A program made the position numbers and the translations under genes. Below are positions 1 through 6,122 of a stretch of 9,324 nt of DNA, piece by piece. The stretch's first letter is position 1. Every line of letters begins with the position of its first letter. Under the pieces are notes generated by a model that worked only from the letters and a program-made list of their open reading frames with translations, was not told the DNA's origin and ran no database searches. Source of the stretch: JBOGIG01 sp050742455 (GTDB lineage Bacteria; Actinomycetota; Acidimicrobiia; Acidimicrobiales; JBOGIG01); assembly GCA_050742455.1 (NCBI GenBank), contig JBOGIG010000132.1, forward strand, positions 1 through 9,324, in the 5' to 3' direction.

Positions 1-449
1 GCGTAGACCACGATGGACCAGAGCACGATGAAGGCCACGAAGCTGGCGAACTTGAGCCGGTCGGCCGACGAACCGGTGATCAGGGCCGGGGTGATGATGG
101 CGAACATCATCTGGAAAATGACGAAGACCAGCGGAGGAATGGTTTGCGCGGCCGCACCCGTGTATCCCGGCACGGTCTGGTGCATGTGGGCCAATCCGAC
201 AAAGTGAAACGTGCCGATGATGCCGTGACCACCCCAATCGGTTCCGAAGGCCAGGCTGTAGGTGAGCCACACCCACACCAGGCTCACGATCCCCATCACC
301 ACGTAGTTCTGCATCAGCATGCCCAATGCGTTCTTACGTCGGACCATCCCCGCATAGAAAAAAGCGAGCCCCGGAGTCATGAACAACACGAGGGCGGTGC
401 TGGCCAGTACCCAAGCCGTATCGCCGGAGTTGATGTGCAACGCTCCCAT
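1..449 (-). CDS. amt: Ammonium transporter Amt, N-terminal part (runs off left edge)
   Basis: The reverse strand encodes about 149 residues of an Amt/MEP/Rh-family channel that imports ammonium across the cytoplasmic membrane as a trimer. Seen directly: an early GDTAWVLAST stretch, the family signature MTPGLAFFYAGMVRRKN at about residues 24-40, several membrane helices, and FQMMFAIITPALITG followed by SADRLKF at about residues 112-133, which carries the conserved Phe of the periplasmic gate. The C-terminal part, with the pore histidines, lies outside the window. An in-frame TGA lies three codons before the ATG at 449, so the start is there or at a TTG three codons downstream (440-438). AGAAGG sits almost against the ATG but about 9 nt from the TTG, so the TTG is a real alternative. 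In actinobacteria amt is usually followed by glnK and glnD; that cannot be checked here. A GlnR-like box lies upstream. Family assignment is secure. Confidence 0.96.
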   Translation of the reverse strand, partial: MGALHINSGDTAWVLASTALVLFMTPGLAFFYAGMVRRKNALGMLMQNYVVMGIVSLVWVWLTYSLAFGTDWGGHGIIGTFHFVGLAHMHQTVPGYTGAAAQTIPPLVFVIFQMMFAIITPALITGSSADRLKFASFVAFIVLWSIVVY

Positions 450-490
450 CCCTTCTCAGGCCCATCGGCCTCTTCGGTGGTAAGCGTCCA

Positions 491-496
491 ACCATA
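491..496 (-). promoter_or_regulatory. Putative -10 element of the amt promoter
   Basis: On the reverse strand TATGGT fits the actinobacterial TANNNT -10 pattern. It lies 10 bp downstream of the GlnR-like boxes, whose last repeat would occupy the -35 region, as expected of an activator-dependent promoter. It predicts a leader of roughly 35 nt before the ATG at 449. The position is inferred from pattern and spacing only. Confidence 0.35.
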
Positions 497-506
497 AAGA
501 GCCGGT

Positions 507-533
507 GTTTCAGGAGGGTTTCGTCCATGTGAC
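507..533 (-). promoter_or_regulatory. Putative GlnR-binding box upstream of amt
   Basis: Read on the reverse strand the site is GTCAC-N6-GAAAC-N6-GAAAC. The known actinobacterial GlnR consensus alternates gTnAC and GaAAc elements separated by 6 bp. The first two elements match exactly and the third is one base off gTnAC. The site ends 58 bp before the amt ATG and just upstream of a TATGGT -10 candidate. Since amt is a classical GlnR target, position and gene agree with the motif. Binding itself is inferred. Confidence 0.6.
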
Positions 534-581
534 GATCACAATGCCCCCCGGGCGGCGCCCCGTTTGGACCGCGGCGCAGGG

Positions 582-1736
582 TTAGAAGGCGGCCAGATAC
601 GGGCCGAATGGACCGAACCCGACCCGGGCCAGCGCCACCGGTCGAGCCGTGTATGTCCGGTAGTGAACGGCGGTTGGCGAGTACAGAATCCAGGTACCGG
701 TTGCGCCGGTGAACAGGCTGGCCTCGCCCGGTCCAGAACCCTGGGCATTGGACGACAGCCACGGTCGGTCCAGGTATTTGTGACAGGGGCCGGCCGGACC
801 CTGGCACTCGGCAACCCCGATGCCGTAGTAGGGCTCGTTGAACCAGTTGGCCGAATAGAACAACCAATATCCTCCGTCGTGCTCGATCATCTGGGGGGCC
901 TCTACGATCCGCCCCTCCCATGGCTGGTCGGCCGTCAGGATTACGGTGGCCGCACCCACCAACGCCTGCCCGTTGGCCGCCAGTCTCTGGGCGTAGATGC
1001 TCGAGTGACTGGTGCCGTTGACGTCGGCGTTGTCATCGGATTTCCAGTCCAGCCACAACGACCCGTCCTGGGTCCGGAAGGTGCGCGGATCAATGTCCCC
1101 GTTGTGGTCGAGTTGGCAGATGGTCGGGGCGGCCAGGCCCACGAAGGGTCCCCGGGGTGAGGCCGAGGTGGCCACCCCGATGCATTTGGTGAGCGGGGCG
1201 CGCCCGGCCAGGGCGCCCGAGAACCACATGACGTAGTGGTCTCCCACCCGCCTTACATCGGGCGACCAGGTGTAGCCCCTCTCCACCCAGGCCGGTGGGT
1301 TGGGCATCGCGTCAGTGTCGCTACTCCAACTGGTCAGTACGCCCGACGACCGTAGCGGGATGTTTGGTCCGAATATGGAGTACTGGCTGGAGTACATGTA
1401 GTAGGTGGCGCCCACCTGCAGGACGAAAGGGTTGGGCGAGTCGATCCCCGGGGTGACGATCCGGGCCGGGGCCGACGCATTGGCTTGGGCCAGCAGCACC
1501 GGAGGCGTCGGTTTGGCCCTGGCGGCTGCGCCGTGGCCGGCTGCGCCGTGGCCGGCTGCGCCGTGGCCTGCTGCGCCGCGGCCTGCTGCGCCGTGGCCGG
1601 CAACGGGCAGAGCAGCGGCCGGGGTGGCGTCCTGGGCGAAGGTGCGGACCCCTCCGGCCAGCAAGGCCAGGCCCAGGGTGGCCGCGGCTGCCAATCGCAG
1701 TATGGGCCGGACGCTCCGTCCTCGCAGTGCCCGCAT
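582..1736 (-). CDS. Secreted GH43-like five-bladed beta-propeller glycosidase
   Basis: This 384-residue protein has a signal peptide at residues 1-34 (Arg-rich start, hydrophobic core, cleavage likely after TFA). A linker follows with five GHGAA/GRGAA pentapeptides at residues 47-71, then a propeller domain from about residue 92 to the end. The domain resembles glycoside hydrolase family 43 (arabinanase, arabinofuranosidase or xylosidase): PFVLQVGATYYMYSS in blade one, TWSPDV near 156-161, GDIDPRTF at 213-220 with the pKa-modulating Asp, and VEAPQM at 278-283 with the general-acid Glu. The blade-one position that is normally Asp (DPFV) is Asn102 here, so activity is uncertain. A likely role is outside the cell, on arabinose- or xylose-containing polysaccharide, but the substrate cannot be read. 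There is no clear ribosome-binding site. TACACT 8 nt before the ATG suggests a nearly leaderless transcript. It diverges from marR. Confidence 0.85.
   Translation of the reverse strand: MRALRGRSVRPILRLAAAATLGLALLAGGVRTFAQDATPAAALPVAGHGAAGRGAAGHGAAGHGAAGHGAAARAKPTPPVLLAQANASAPARIVTPGIDSPNPFVLQVGATYYMYSSQYSIFGPNIPLRSSGVLTSWSSDTDAMPNPPAWVERGYTWSPDVRRVGDHYVMWFSGALAGRAPLTKCIGVATSASPRGPFVGLAAPTICQLDHNGDIDPRTFRTQDGSLWLDWKSDDNADVNGTSHSSIYAQRLAANGQALVGAATVILTADQPWEGRIVEAPQMIEHDGGYWLFYSANWFNEPYYGIGVAECQGPAGPCHKYLDRPWLSSNAQGSGPGEASLFTGATGTWILYSPTAVHYRTYTARPVALARVGFGPFGPYLAAF
1524..1598. repeat. Five tandem 15-bp units in the GH43 linker
   Basis: On the plus strand GGCTGCGCCGTGGCC is repeated five times head to tail. 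Units one to three are identical; the last two start with T, and unit four also has one C for T change. Read on the reverse strand in frame, each unit encodes one GHGAA or GRGAA pentapeptide just after the signal peptide of the GH43-like protein. The unit length is a multiple of three, so copy-number change would keep the frame. Confidence 0.95.
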
Positions 1737-1744
1737 CGGGCCAC

Positions 1745-1750
1745 AGTGTA
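1745..1750 (-). promoter_or_regulatory. Putative -10 element for a near-leaderless GH43 transcript
   Basis: TACACT on the reverse strand fits TANNNT and lies 8 nt before the ATG at 1736. Transcription would then start within one or two bases of the start codon. This agrees with the absence of a Shine-Dalgarno sequence. No convincing -35 is seen. Inference only. Confidence 0.4.
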
Positions 1751-1786
1751 GGCAACCCGGTCCCCGCCCGCTTTTCAGTTACTTGA

Positions 1787-1814
1787 CACAGGCAACTATT
1801 TATGGTTGCCTGTG
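1787..1814. promoter_or_regulatory. Perfect 10-8-10 palindrome, probable MarR operator
   Basis: CACAGGCAAC, an 8-bp AT-rich spacer, and GTTGCCTGTG form a perfect inverted repeat 28 bp before the marR start codon. A TTGACA hexamer at 1783-1788 overlaps its left end and a TATGGT at 1801-1806 lies inside it, although their 12-bp spacing is too short for one promoter. MarR dimers commonly bind such palindromes in their own promoter, so autorepression of the marR-exporter-cyclase operon is the simplest reading. The inverted repeat is seen; the protein that binds it is inferred. Confidence 0.7.
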
Positions 1815-1841
1815 GTAAACAACTTTTGAGCAAGGACCGGC

Positions 1842-2447
1842 ATGACAACCTCGAATACCGCTCTGGCGGACAAGACAGCCCACACGGACAGGGCAAACCC
1901 GCCCGACACGCCGTCCCCGACCCACAAGGCCGGCGCCTCCGACAATCAGGACCCTGCCGGCGACACGGTGGCCGGGATCGAAGGGGCCATGCAGTCGGTG
2001 GCCCGCATCACCACCTTGATGAGATCCCACGAGAAGATGGTGTCCCGGGCCGGGATCCATTTGGATCGGGCCGGCGCCGTACTGCTGCGCGAGCTCACCT
2101 ACTGTGACTGCTCCCTGCGCCTTACCGACCTGGCCTACCGCCTCGGCATCGACGGTCCCGGCGTCACCCGCAAGGTTCAGCAACTGGAGAGACAGGGCCT
2201 GGTGTCGCGAACTCACGACCCGGAGGACAAGCGGGCCTACCGCCTGGAAGTGACCCCTGCCGGACGCACGACCATCGATCGCCTCCTGGCGGCCAAGCGG
2301 GAATGGCTGGGAGAAGTTCTGACCAACTGGTCGGAAAAGGACCGGGCCCGATTTGCCGGATTGTTGGAGCGCTTCGCCCACGATATTGCCGTCTCCCAGG
2401 ATCTTGAAAGCTCCCATCAGCCGGCTACCACAGGAACCCCACTATGA
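1842..2447 (+). CDS. MarR-family transcriptional regulator
   Basis: This 201-residue cytoplasmic DNA-binding protein has a polar, probably disordered tail of about 42 residues, then a MarR fold. The dimerisation helix is near 44-70, a winged helix-turn-helix spans about 75-140 with recognition helix GPGVTRKVQQLERQGL, the wing carries the family DPEDKR motif at 126-131 followed by YRLEVT, and a C-terminal dimer helix spans 145-186. Cys88 and Cys90 (YCDC) lie at the start of the helix-turn-helix and could be redox-sensitive, which is speculation. The ATG at 1842 has AAGGA 5 nt upstream. The stop overlaps the exporter start by 4 bp (ATGA), so the two are probably translationally coupled. The usual role for this pairing is repression of the exporter, released by a toxic or phenolic ligand. 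The ligand is unknown. Confidence 0.93.
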   Translation: MTTSNTALADKTAHTDRANPPDTPSPTHKAGASDNQDPAGDTVAGIEGAMQSVARITTLMRSHEKMVSRAGIHLDRAGAVLLRELTYCDCSLRLTDLAYRLGIDGPGVTRKVQQLERQGLVSRTHDPEDKRAYRLEVTPAGRTTIDRLLAAKREWLGEVLTNWSEKDRARFAGLLERFAHDIAVSQDLESSHQPATTGTPL

Positions 2448-4069
2448 GCACCGACGCCCTTGAACTGAACGAACTGGCCGAGCCGTCCAGCCCGACCGAC
2501 GACGCAGCCGAGCACCGACGCATCCTGGTCATCGTGGGCGCCCTTCTGCTGGGCATGCTCCTGGCGGCCTTGGACCAGACCATCGTGGCCACGGCCCTAC
2601 CCACCATTTCGGCTGATCTGGGTGGGCTGAGCAAGCTTTCATGGGTGGTGACGGCCTACCTGTTGACCTCGACCATATCCACCCCGCTGTGGGGAAAGCT
2701 GGGTGACCTCTTCGGCCGTAAGAAGCTCTTCCAAGCCGCCATCGTGATCTTTTTGATTGGATCGGTGCTGTCGGGGATCTCCCAGAACATGGCCGAGCTG
2801 ATCGGATTTCGCGCACTGCAAGGCATCGGTGGAGGGGGCCTGATCGTGGGTGCCCAGGCCATCATCGGCGACGTGGTCAGTCCTCGCCAGCGGGGGCGTT
2901 ACCAGGGCTACTTCGGGGCCGTGTTCGGGCTGACCAGCGTGGCGGGACCACTGATCGGCGGATTCTTCACCCAAAGCCTCAACTGGCGATGGGTGTTCTA
3001 CGTCAATGTCCCCATCGGCATTGTGGCCCTGTTGGTTGTGGGCGCCGTGCTGCACCTGCCCCGCACCCGCACCGAGCGCCACATTGACTACCTGGGCACG
3101 ACGTTGCTCGGGGGAGCGGTCACCGCATTCATCCTGCTCACCACCTGGGGCGGCACCACCTACCCGTGGACATCCACACCGGTGCTGAGCATGGCCGTGA
3201 TCGGCGTGGTCCTGCTGGTGGCCTTCTGCTTCGCCGAGAACCGGGCCGAGGAACCTCTCATCCCCCTCGAACTGTTCCGCAATCGGATCTTCTCGGCCAC
3301 CAGCGGCATCGGCTTCATCGTCGGGTTCGGCATGTTCGGGGCCATCATCTACCTGCCCCTGTACCTGCAGACAGTGCACGGGGCCACTCCTACCAGCTCG
3401 GGCCTGCAACTGGTCCCCCTCATGATGGGCCTGCTGCTCACCTCCATCGTGACAGGCCAGCTCATCACCAAGACGGGGCGCTACAAGATCTTCCCCATCC
3501 TGGGTACGGCTGTGATGGCCGTGGGACTTTTCCTGTTGTCGACCATGACTCCGACCACGACTCTGCTGTTGTCTTCGGTGTACATGTTCATACTGGGCGT
3601 GGGGCTGGGCGGGGTAATGCAGGTCCTGGTCATCGCCGTGCAGAACGCCGTCCCCTACCGCCACCTGGGCACGGCCACCTCGGCTGCCACGTTCTTCCGA
3701 TCGATCGGAGGCTCCTTCGGGGTGGCCGTGTTCGGTACCATCTTCAACAGCCGCCTGCGGGTCAACCTCCCCAAGTACCTACCGGCCCAGGCCATCCAAC
3801 ACCTGGGTGGAGGCAGCATCACATCCAACCCGGCCCAGCTACGGGCCCTGCCCCCGGTGATCCATCACGGCTTTGTCCAAGCCTTCTCCCATTCCCTCCA
3901 GACCGTCTTTCTGATCGGGGTGCCCGTGGCCATCGTGGCCTTCGCCCTGACCTGGTTGCTCAAAGAGGTCCCCTTGAGGGAGCAGGCCTTTCTCGGCGAG
4001 GACGGCGACGTCGTCGGCTCAACGAGGGAAGTTCCCGACTCAAGGAAGACGGTCGACATCCCGACATAA
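2444..4069 (+). CDS. DHA2-family (EmrB/QacA type) multidrug MFS exporter, 14 helices
   Basis: This 541-residue inner-membrane protein matches proton-driven drug exporters of the DHA2 family in length and motifs. Seen: a cytosolic N-terminus of about 25 residues; motif D1 ALDQTIVATALPTI at 42-55 in helix one; motif A GKLGDLFGRKK at 84-94; the helix-four motif B region around Arg123 with ALQGIGGGG; motif C around 158-174 (GAVFGLTSVAGPLIGGF); and NWRWVFYVNVPIG at 180-192, typical of EmrB relatives. Further hydrophobic helices continue to LTWLLKE near the end, then a short polar tail. AGGA sits 8 nt before the ATG, which overlaps the marR stop. With MarR upstream it is probably an inducible efflux pump. 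Its substrate, a drug, bile-salt-like compound or own metabolite, cannot be told. Confidence 0.95.
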   Translation: MSTDALELNELAEPSSPTDDAAEHRRILVIVGALLLGMLLAALDQTIVATALPTISADLGGLSKLSWVVTAYLLTSTISTPLWGKLGDLFGRKKLFQAAIVIFLIGSVLSGISQNMAELIGFRALQGIGGGGLIVGAQAIIGDVVSPRQRGRYQGYFGAVFGLTSVAGPLIGGFFTQSLNWRWVFYVNVPIGIVALLVVGAVLHLPRTRTERHIDYLGTTLLGGAVTAFILLTTWGGTTYPWTSTPVLSMAVIGVVLLVAFCFAENRAEEPLIPLELFRNRIFSATSGIGFIVGFGMFGAIIYLPLYLQTVHGATPTSSGLQLVPLMMGLLLTSIVTGQLITKTGRYKIFPILGTAVMAVGLFLLSTMTPTTTLLLSSVYMFILGVGLGGVMQVLVIAVQNAVPYRHLGTATSAATFFRSIGGSFGVAVFGTIFNSRLRVNLPKYLPAQAIQHLGGGSITSNPAQLRALPPVIHHGFVQAFSHSLQTVFLIGVPVAIVAFALTWLLKEVPLREQAFLGEDGDVVGSTREVPDSRKTVDIPT

Positions 4070-4074
4070 ATGGG

Positions 4075-5121
4075 GTGAATGCACCACGCGTTGAGGCAGG
4101 ACCAGGGTCGGCCCAGCCAGCGGATCGTGAGTCCATCCTGGCGAGGCGCCGGGCCCTCGGCCTGCGCCTGAAGCAACGCTCCGACGAGCTGCTGGAGCTG
4201 CTGGAGCAGCGCAGCGGTTCGGTGGAGCCGACCGGCAGCCTCGATGTGCTCGACGCCAAGGTCATCCGCCGTCAGGCCGCCACTTCGGGCACCGCAATGA
4301 CCATCGACTGGCTGGTGGATGGTGTCGCTCCCTCGCCCGAGGCGTTCGGCTACGCGGCCCAGATCGGCGCCGAGGCGGCTGCCGCCAATTACATCTCGCT
4401 GACGGAGGTGTTGCGCTCCACTCTGTGCTGGCGGGACACGGTAGTTGAGATCCTGAGCCAGGAGGCCACACGCATCGGCGGGGTCGACGACATCCTGCGG
4501 GAGACGGTGGCCGGGATCCATATGAGCGTGGACAGCTACCTTGTAACTGCCACCCGGCACTTCGACAGCCGTATCCAAGAGCTGAGCCGGGATCTGGGCC
4601 ACAGCTACGAGACCATGGCTCACGAAGCGAGCCATGACACCCTGACTGGCCTGGCCAACCGGACCGAGCTGATCCGCCAGTTGGGTGAGACACTGGCGCG
4701 GCCTGGGTACTTGCCACTCAGTGCTGGGGTCCTGTTCTTGGACCTCGATCACTTCAAGGAGCTGAACGACTCCTTCGGACACAGATTCGGGGACCAGGTC
4801 CTGGTCGCCGTCGGCCGGCGTCTCAGCCATGCCGTGCGGCCGATGGACCTGGCCGCCCGCTTCGGAGGCGACGAGTTCGTCGTCTTGTGCACCGTGCTGG
4901 AGCAGGCGGCCGGAGCCGAAATGCTCGCCGGCCGCATCAGCCAGGCCATCAGCCAGCCGGTCGTCATCGAGGGTCGGACCGTGCAGCTGAGCGTCAGCAC
5001 CGGTATCTGCCTGGCCGCCGAAAGCGATAATCGACCCGAGGCCATCGTGGATCGGGCCGATGCCGCCATGTACGCGGCCAAGGAAGCGGGCCGCGGCCGC
5101 TACGAGATGTACAGCGCCTAG
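4075..5121 (+). CDS. Diguanylate cyclase (GGDEF) with helical N-terminal domain
   Basis: This 348-residue protein should make c-di-GMP from two GTP. The GGDEF domain covers about 180-347: DTLTGLANR at 188-196, LDLDHFKELND from 222 with metal-binding Asp, the intact GGDEF motif at 264-268, and a C-terminal AGRGRYEMYSA. RPMD at 255-258, nine residues before GGDEF, is the RxxD product-inhibition site, so an active, feedback-inhibited enzyme is predicted. No EAL domain follows. Residues about 18-170 are helix-rich without membrane segments, with a WLVDGVAPSPEAFGYAA stretch that resembles RsbRD/PucR-type N-terminal helical domains; this resemblance is weak. The start is a GTG 5 nt after the exporter stop, with no Shine-Dalgarno sequence, so reading probably depends on ribosomes finishing the exporter. 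The open frame extends far upstream inside the exporter gene, but that part is a shadow. Confidence 0.93.
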   Translation: MNAPRVEAGPGSAQPADRESILARRRALGLRLKQRSDELLELLEQRSGSVEPTGSLDVLDAKVIRRQAATSGTAMTIDWLVDGVAPSPEAFGYAAQIGAEAAAANYISLTEVLRSTLCWRDTVVEILSQEATRIGGVDDILRETVAGIHMSVDSYLVTATRHFDSRIQELSRDLGHSYETMAHEASHDTLTGLANRTELIRQLGETLARPGYLPLSAGVLFLDLDHFKELNDSFGHRFGDQVLVAVGRRLSHAVRPMDLAARFGGDEFVVLCTVLEQAAGAEMLAGRISQAISQPVVIEGRTVQLSVSTGICLAAESDNRPEAIVDRADAAMYAAKEAGRGRYEMYSA

Positions 5122-5129
5122 GGGACGGC

Positions 5130-6005
5130 TCAGTCCAAGAAGGTGAATAAGAAGAGTTGGGTGGCGTAAGCCACCAGGCGAGGGGGATCTGCCCCCTCGG
5201 GGCCGCAGTCCCACAGGGCCATGTCGGCCGAGGCGTAGCCGTCCCCGGCGAAGCGAGCCCGGTTGTGGGCCAGCACCCACGCAGAGTGGCACACGTCAAG
5301 CAGGTGGACGGTGAGGTCAACGCTGGGAGCGAACCAGGCTCGATTTGTGTAACCCACCTTCTCCCCCACCGCGCCGGGCATGGTGTCGGCCAACACCACC
5401 AGAGCCAGCGGGTCCAAGCTCCCGTCATTGCAAAATGGGGGATCGTCGAACCGATACCACATGGCCCGCTCGGCTCGATCGGGTACGTAGTCGTCCCAGG
5501 GGGCGTGACCCAGGGCGGCGCGCCCCTCGATGCGCTGGTCCCAAAAAGCCATGGGCTTGAAGTCGGCCTCTACCTCACCGGGGGGCGGATCGCGAAATGA
5601 CGGACAGTCTTGGGGAGGTGGCACCCGGGGTGGCTCCAGGTCGCTGAAGGCAAAACCCGGACGGATCGATCCGAACACGCCGGTGGTGAGATGGCCCCGA
5701 GCCTGCCCTGGATTGGTGACCTCAGCTCGCAGGTGCGACATGGAACGACCCTGACGCAATATTTCGACTCCGACATTGACCGGGCCATGGGCAACCTTGG
5801 CGATGAAAGCGGTGTGCAGGGTGCGCAGTCGCTGGTCGGGATCGCTCAGCTCCTCAGCCATGGCCGAAAGGGCCAGGGCGCTCACGATCCCGCCCTGAGG
5901 CAGGGGATTGAGGTTCCAGGATTCGTCGATTGTCCCCTCGTAGCGGCCCGCACCGACACTCCGGGCCCGGGTGGCGTCGAGGAGGGGGTTGGTCATGGGC
6001 TGCAT
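5130..6005 (-). CDS. Acyl-CoA thioesterase-like double-hotdog protein
   Basis: This protein of about 291 residues belongs to the TesB-like thioesterase superfamily (4HBT_3 type), which hydrolyses acyl-CoA to acid and CoA. The first hotdog covers roughly residues 5-115, with the central helix NPLPQGGIVSALALSAMAEE, then LHTAFIAKVAHGPVNV and a GRSMSHLRAEVTN strand. A Pro-rich linker follows. The second hotdog covers about 155-290, with DPLALVVLADTMPGA, whose Asp aligns in kind with the TesB active-site Asp, and a closing SADMALWDCG strand. Possible starts are TTG at 6017, ATG at 6005 and ATG at 5996. None has a Shine-Dalgarno sequence. Conservation begins at NPLLDATR, so 5996 is also credible. 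It diverges from the thiolase operon and may remove dead-end CoA esters from it. The substrate is unknown. Confidence 0.85.
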   Translation of the reverse strand: MQPMTNPLLDATRARSVGAGRYEGTIDESWNLNPLPQGGIVSALALSAMAEELSDPDQRLRTLHTAFIAKVAHGPVNVGVEILRQGRSMSHLRAEVTNPGQARGHLTTGVFGSIRPGFAFSDLEPPRVPPPQDCPSFRDPPPGEVEADFKPMAFWDQRIEGRAALGHAPWDDYVPDRAERAMWYRFDDPPFCNDGSLDPLALVVLADTMPGAVGEKVGYTNRAWFAPSVDLTVHLLDVCHSAWVLAHNRARFAGDGYASADMALWDCGPEGADPPRLVAYATQLFLFTFLD

Positions 6006-6027
6006 GTTGATGGCCAAGAGCGTGCCC

Positions 6028-6043
6028 GGTCAAGCTGTTTGAC
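6028..6043. promoter_or_regulatory. GTCAA-N5-TTGAC inverted repeat between divergent genes
   Basis: GTCAA at 6029-6033 and TTGAC at 6039-6043 form a perfect 5-bp inverted repeat with a 5-bp spacer, in the gap between the thioesterase and the thiolase operon. It may be a shared operator. It may equally be two back-to-back -35 hexamers: TTGACC on the minus strand (6033-6028) and TTGACA on the plus strand (6039-6044). Confidence 0.4.
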
Positions 6044-6067
6044 AACCACGGCGACACCGGCTGGAAT
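6039..6067 (+). promoter_or_regulatory. Putative housekeeping-sigma promoter of the thiolase operon
   Basis: A consensus -35 TTGACA at 6039-6044 is followed after 17 bp by TGGAAT at 6062-6067, a four-of-six match to TATAAT. It predicts a start site near 6074 and a leader of about 60 nt before the TTG start codon. No hairpin or riboswitch-like fold stands out in that leader. Confidence 0.5.
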
Positions 6068-6122
6068 CGTTTGCGCATCGTCTGTTCTCCGGTCGGACGG
6101 CAACTGTGTGACGAGCGAGGAC

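Noticed and set aside
528..540. Crp/GlxR site before amt
   Set aside because: The half-sites TGTGA and TCACA are perfect, but the spacer is 3 bp and not the 6 bp that Crp-type proteins need.
541..570. GC-rich inverted repeat (GGGC-GGC-GCCC) after the GH43 stop as a terminator
   Set aside because: The stem is only about 4 bp and no T run follows on the minus strand, so an intrinsic terminator is not supported.
1783..1806. TTGACA plus TATGGT as one standard marR promoter
   Set aside because: The spacing is 12 bp, too short for the housekeeping holoenzyme; the true promoter of marR stays unassigned.
1405..1818. Plus-strand open frames opposite the GH43 signal peptide and linker
   Set aside because: They are repeats of Ala/Pro/Trp or Cys/Ala/Gly made by the antisense of the 15-bp units and have no support beyond the repeat.
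2639..3664. 341-codon open frame on the minus strand inside the exporter gene
   Set aside because: Its translation is rich in His, Gln, Asp and Gly without domains and mirrors the exporter codons; it is a GC-rich antisense shadow.
3166..4074. Long upstream extension of the cyclase frame
   Set aside because: This stretch lies inside the exporter gene, where the exporter frame is conserved; the extension is Pro/His/Arg-rich and has no domain.
3865..5292. 475-codon minus-strand open frame across the cyclase gene
   Set aside because: It spans two real genes and an intergenic junction, shows no family motif, and the opposite strand has unmistakable GGDEF motifs.
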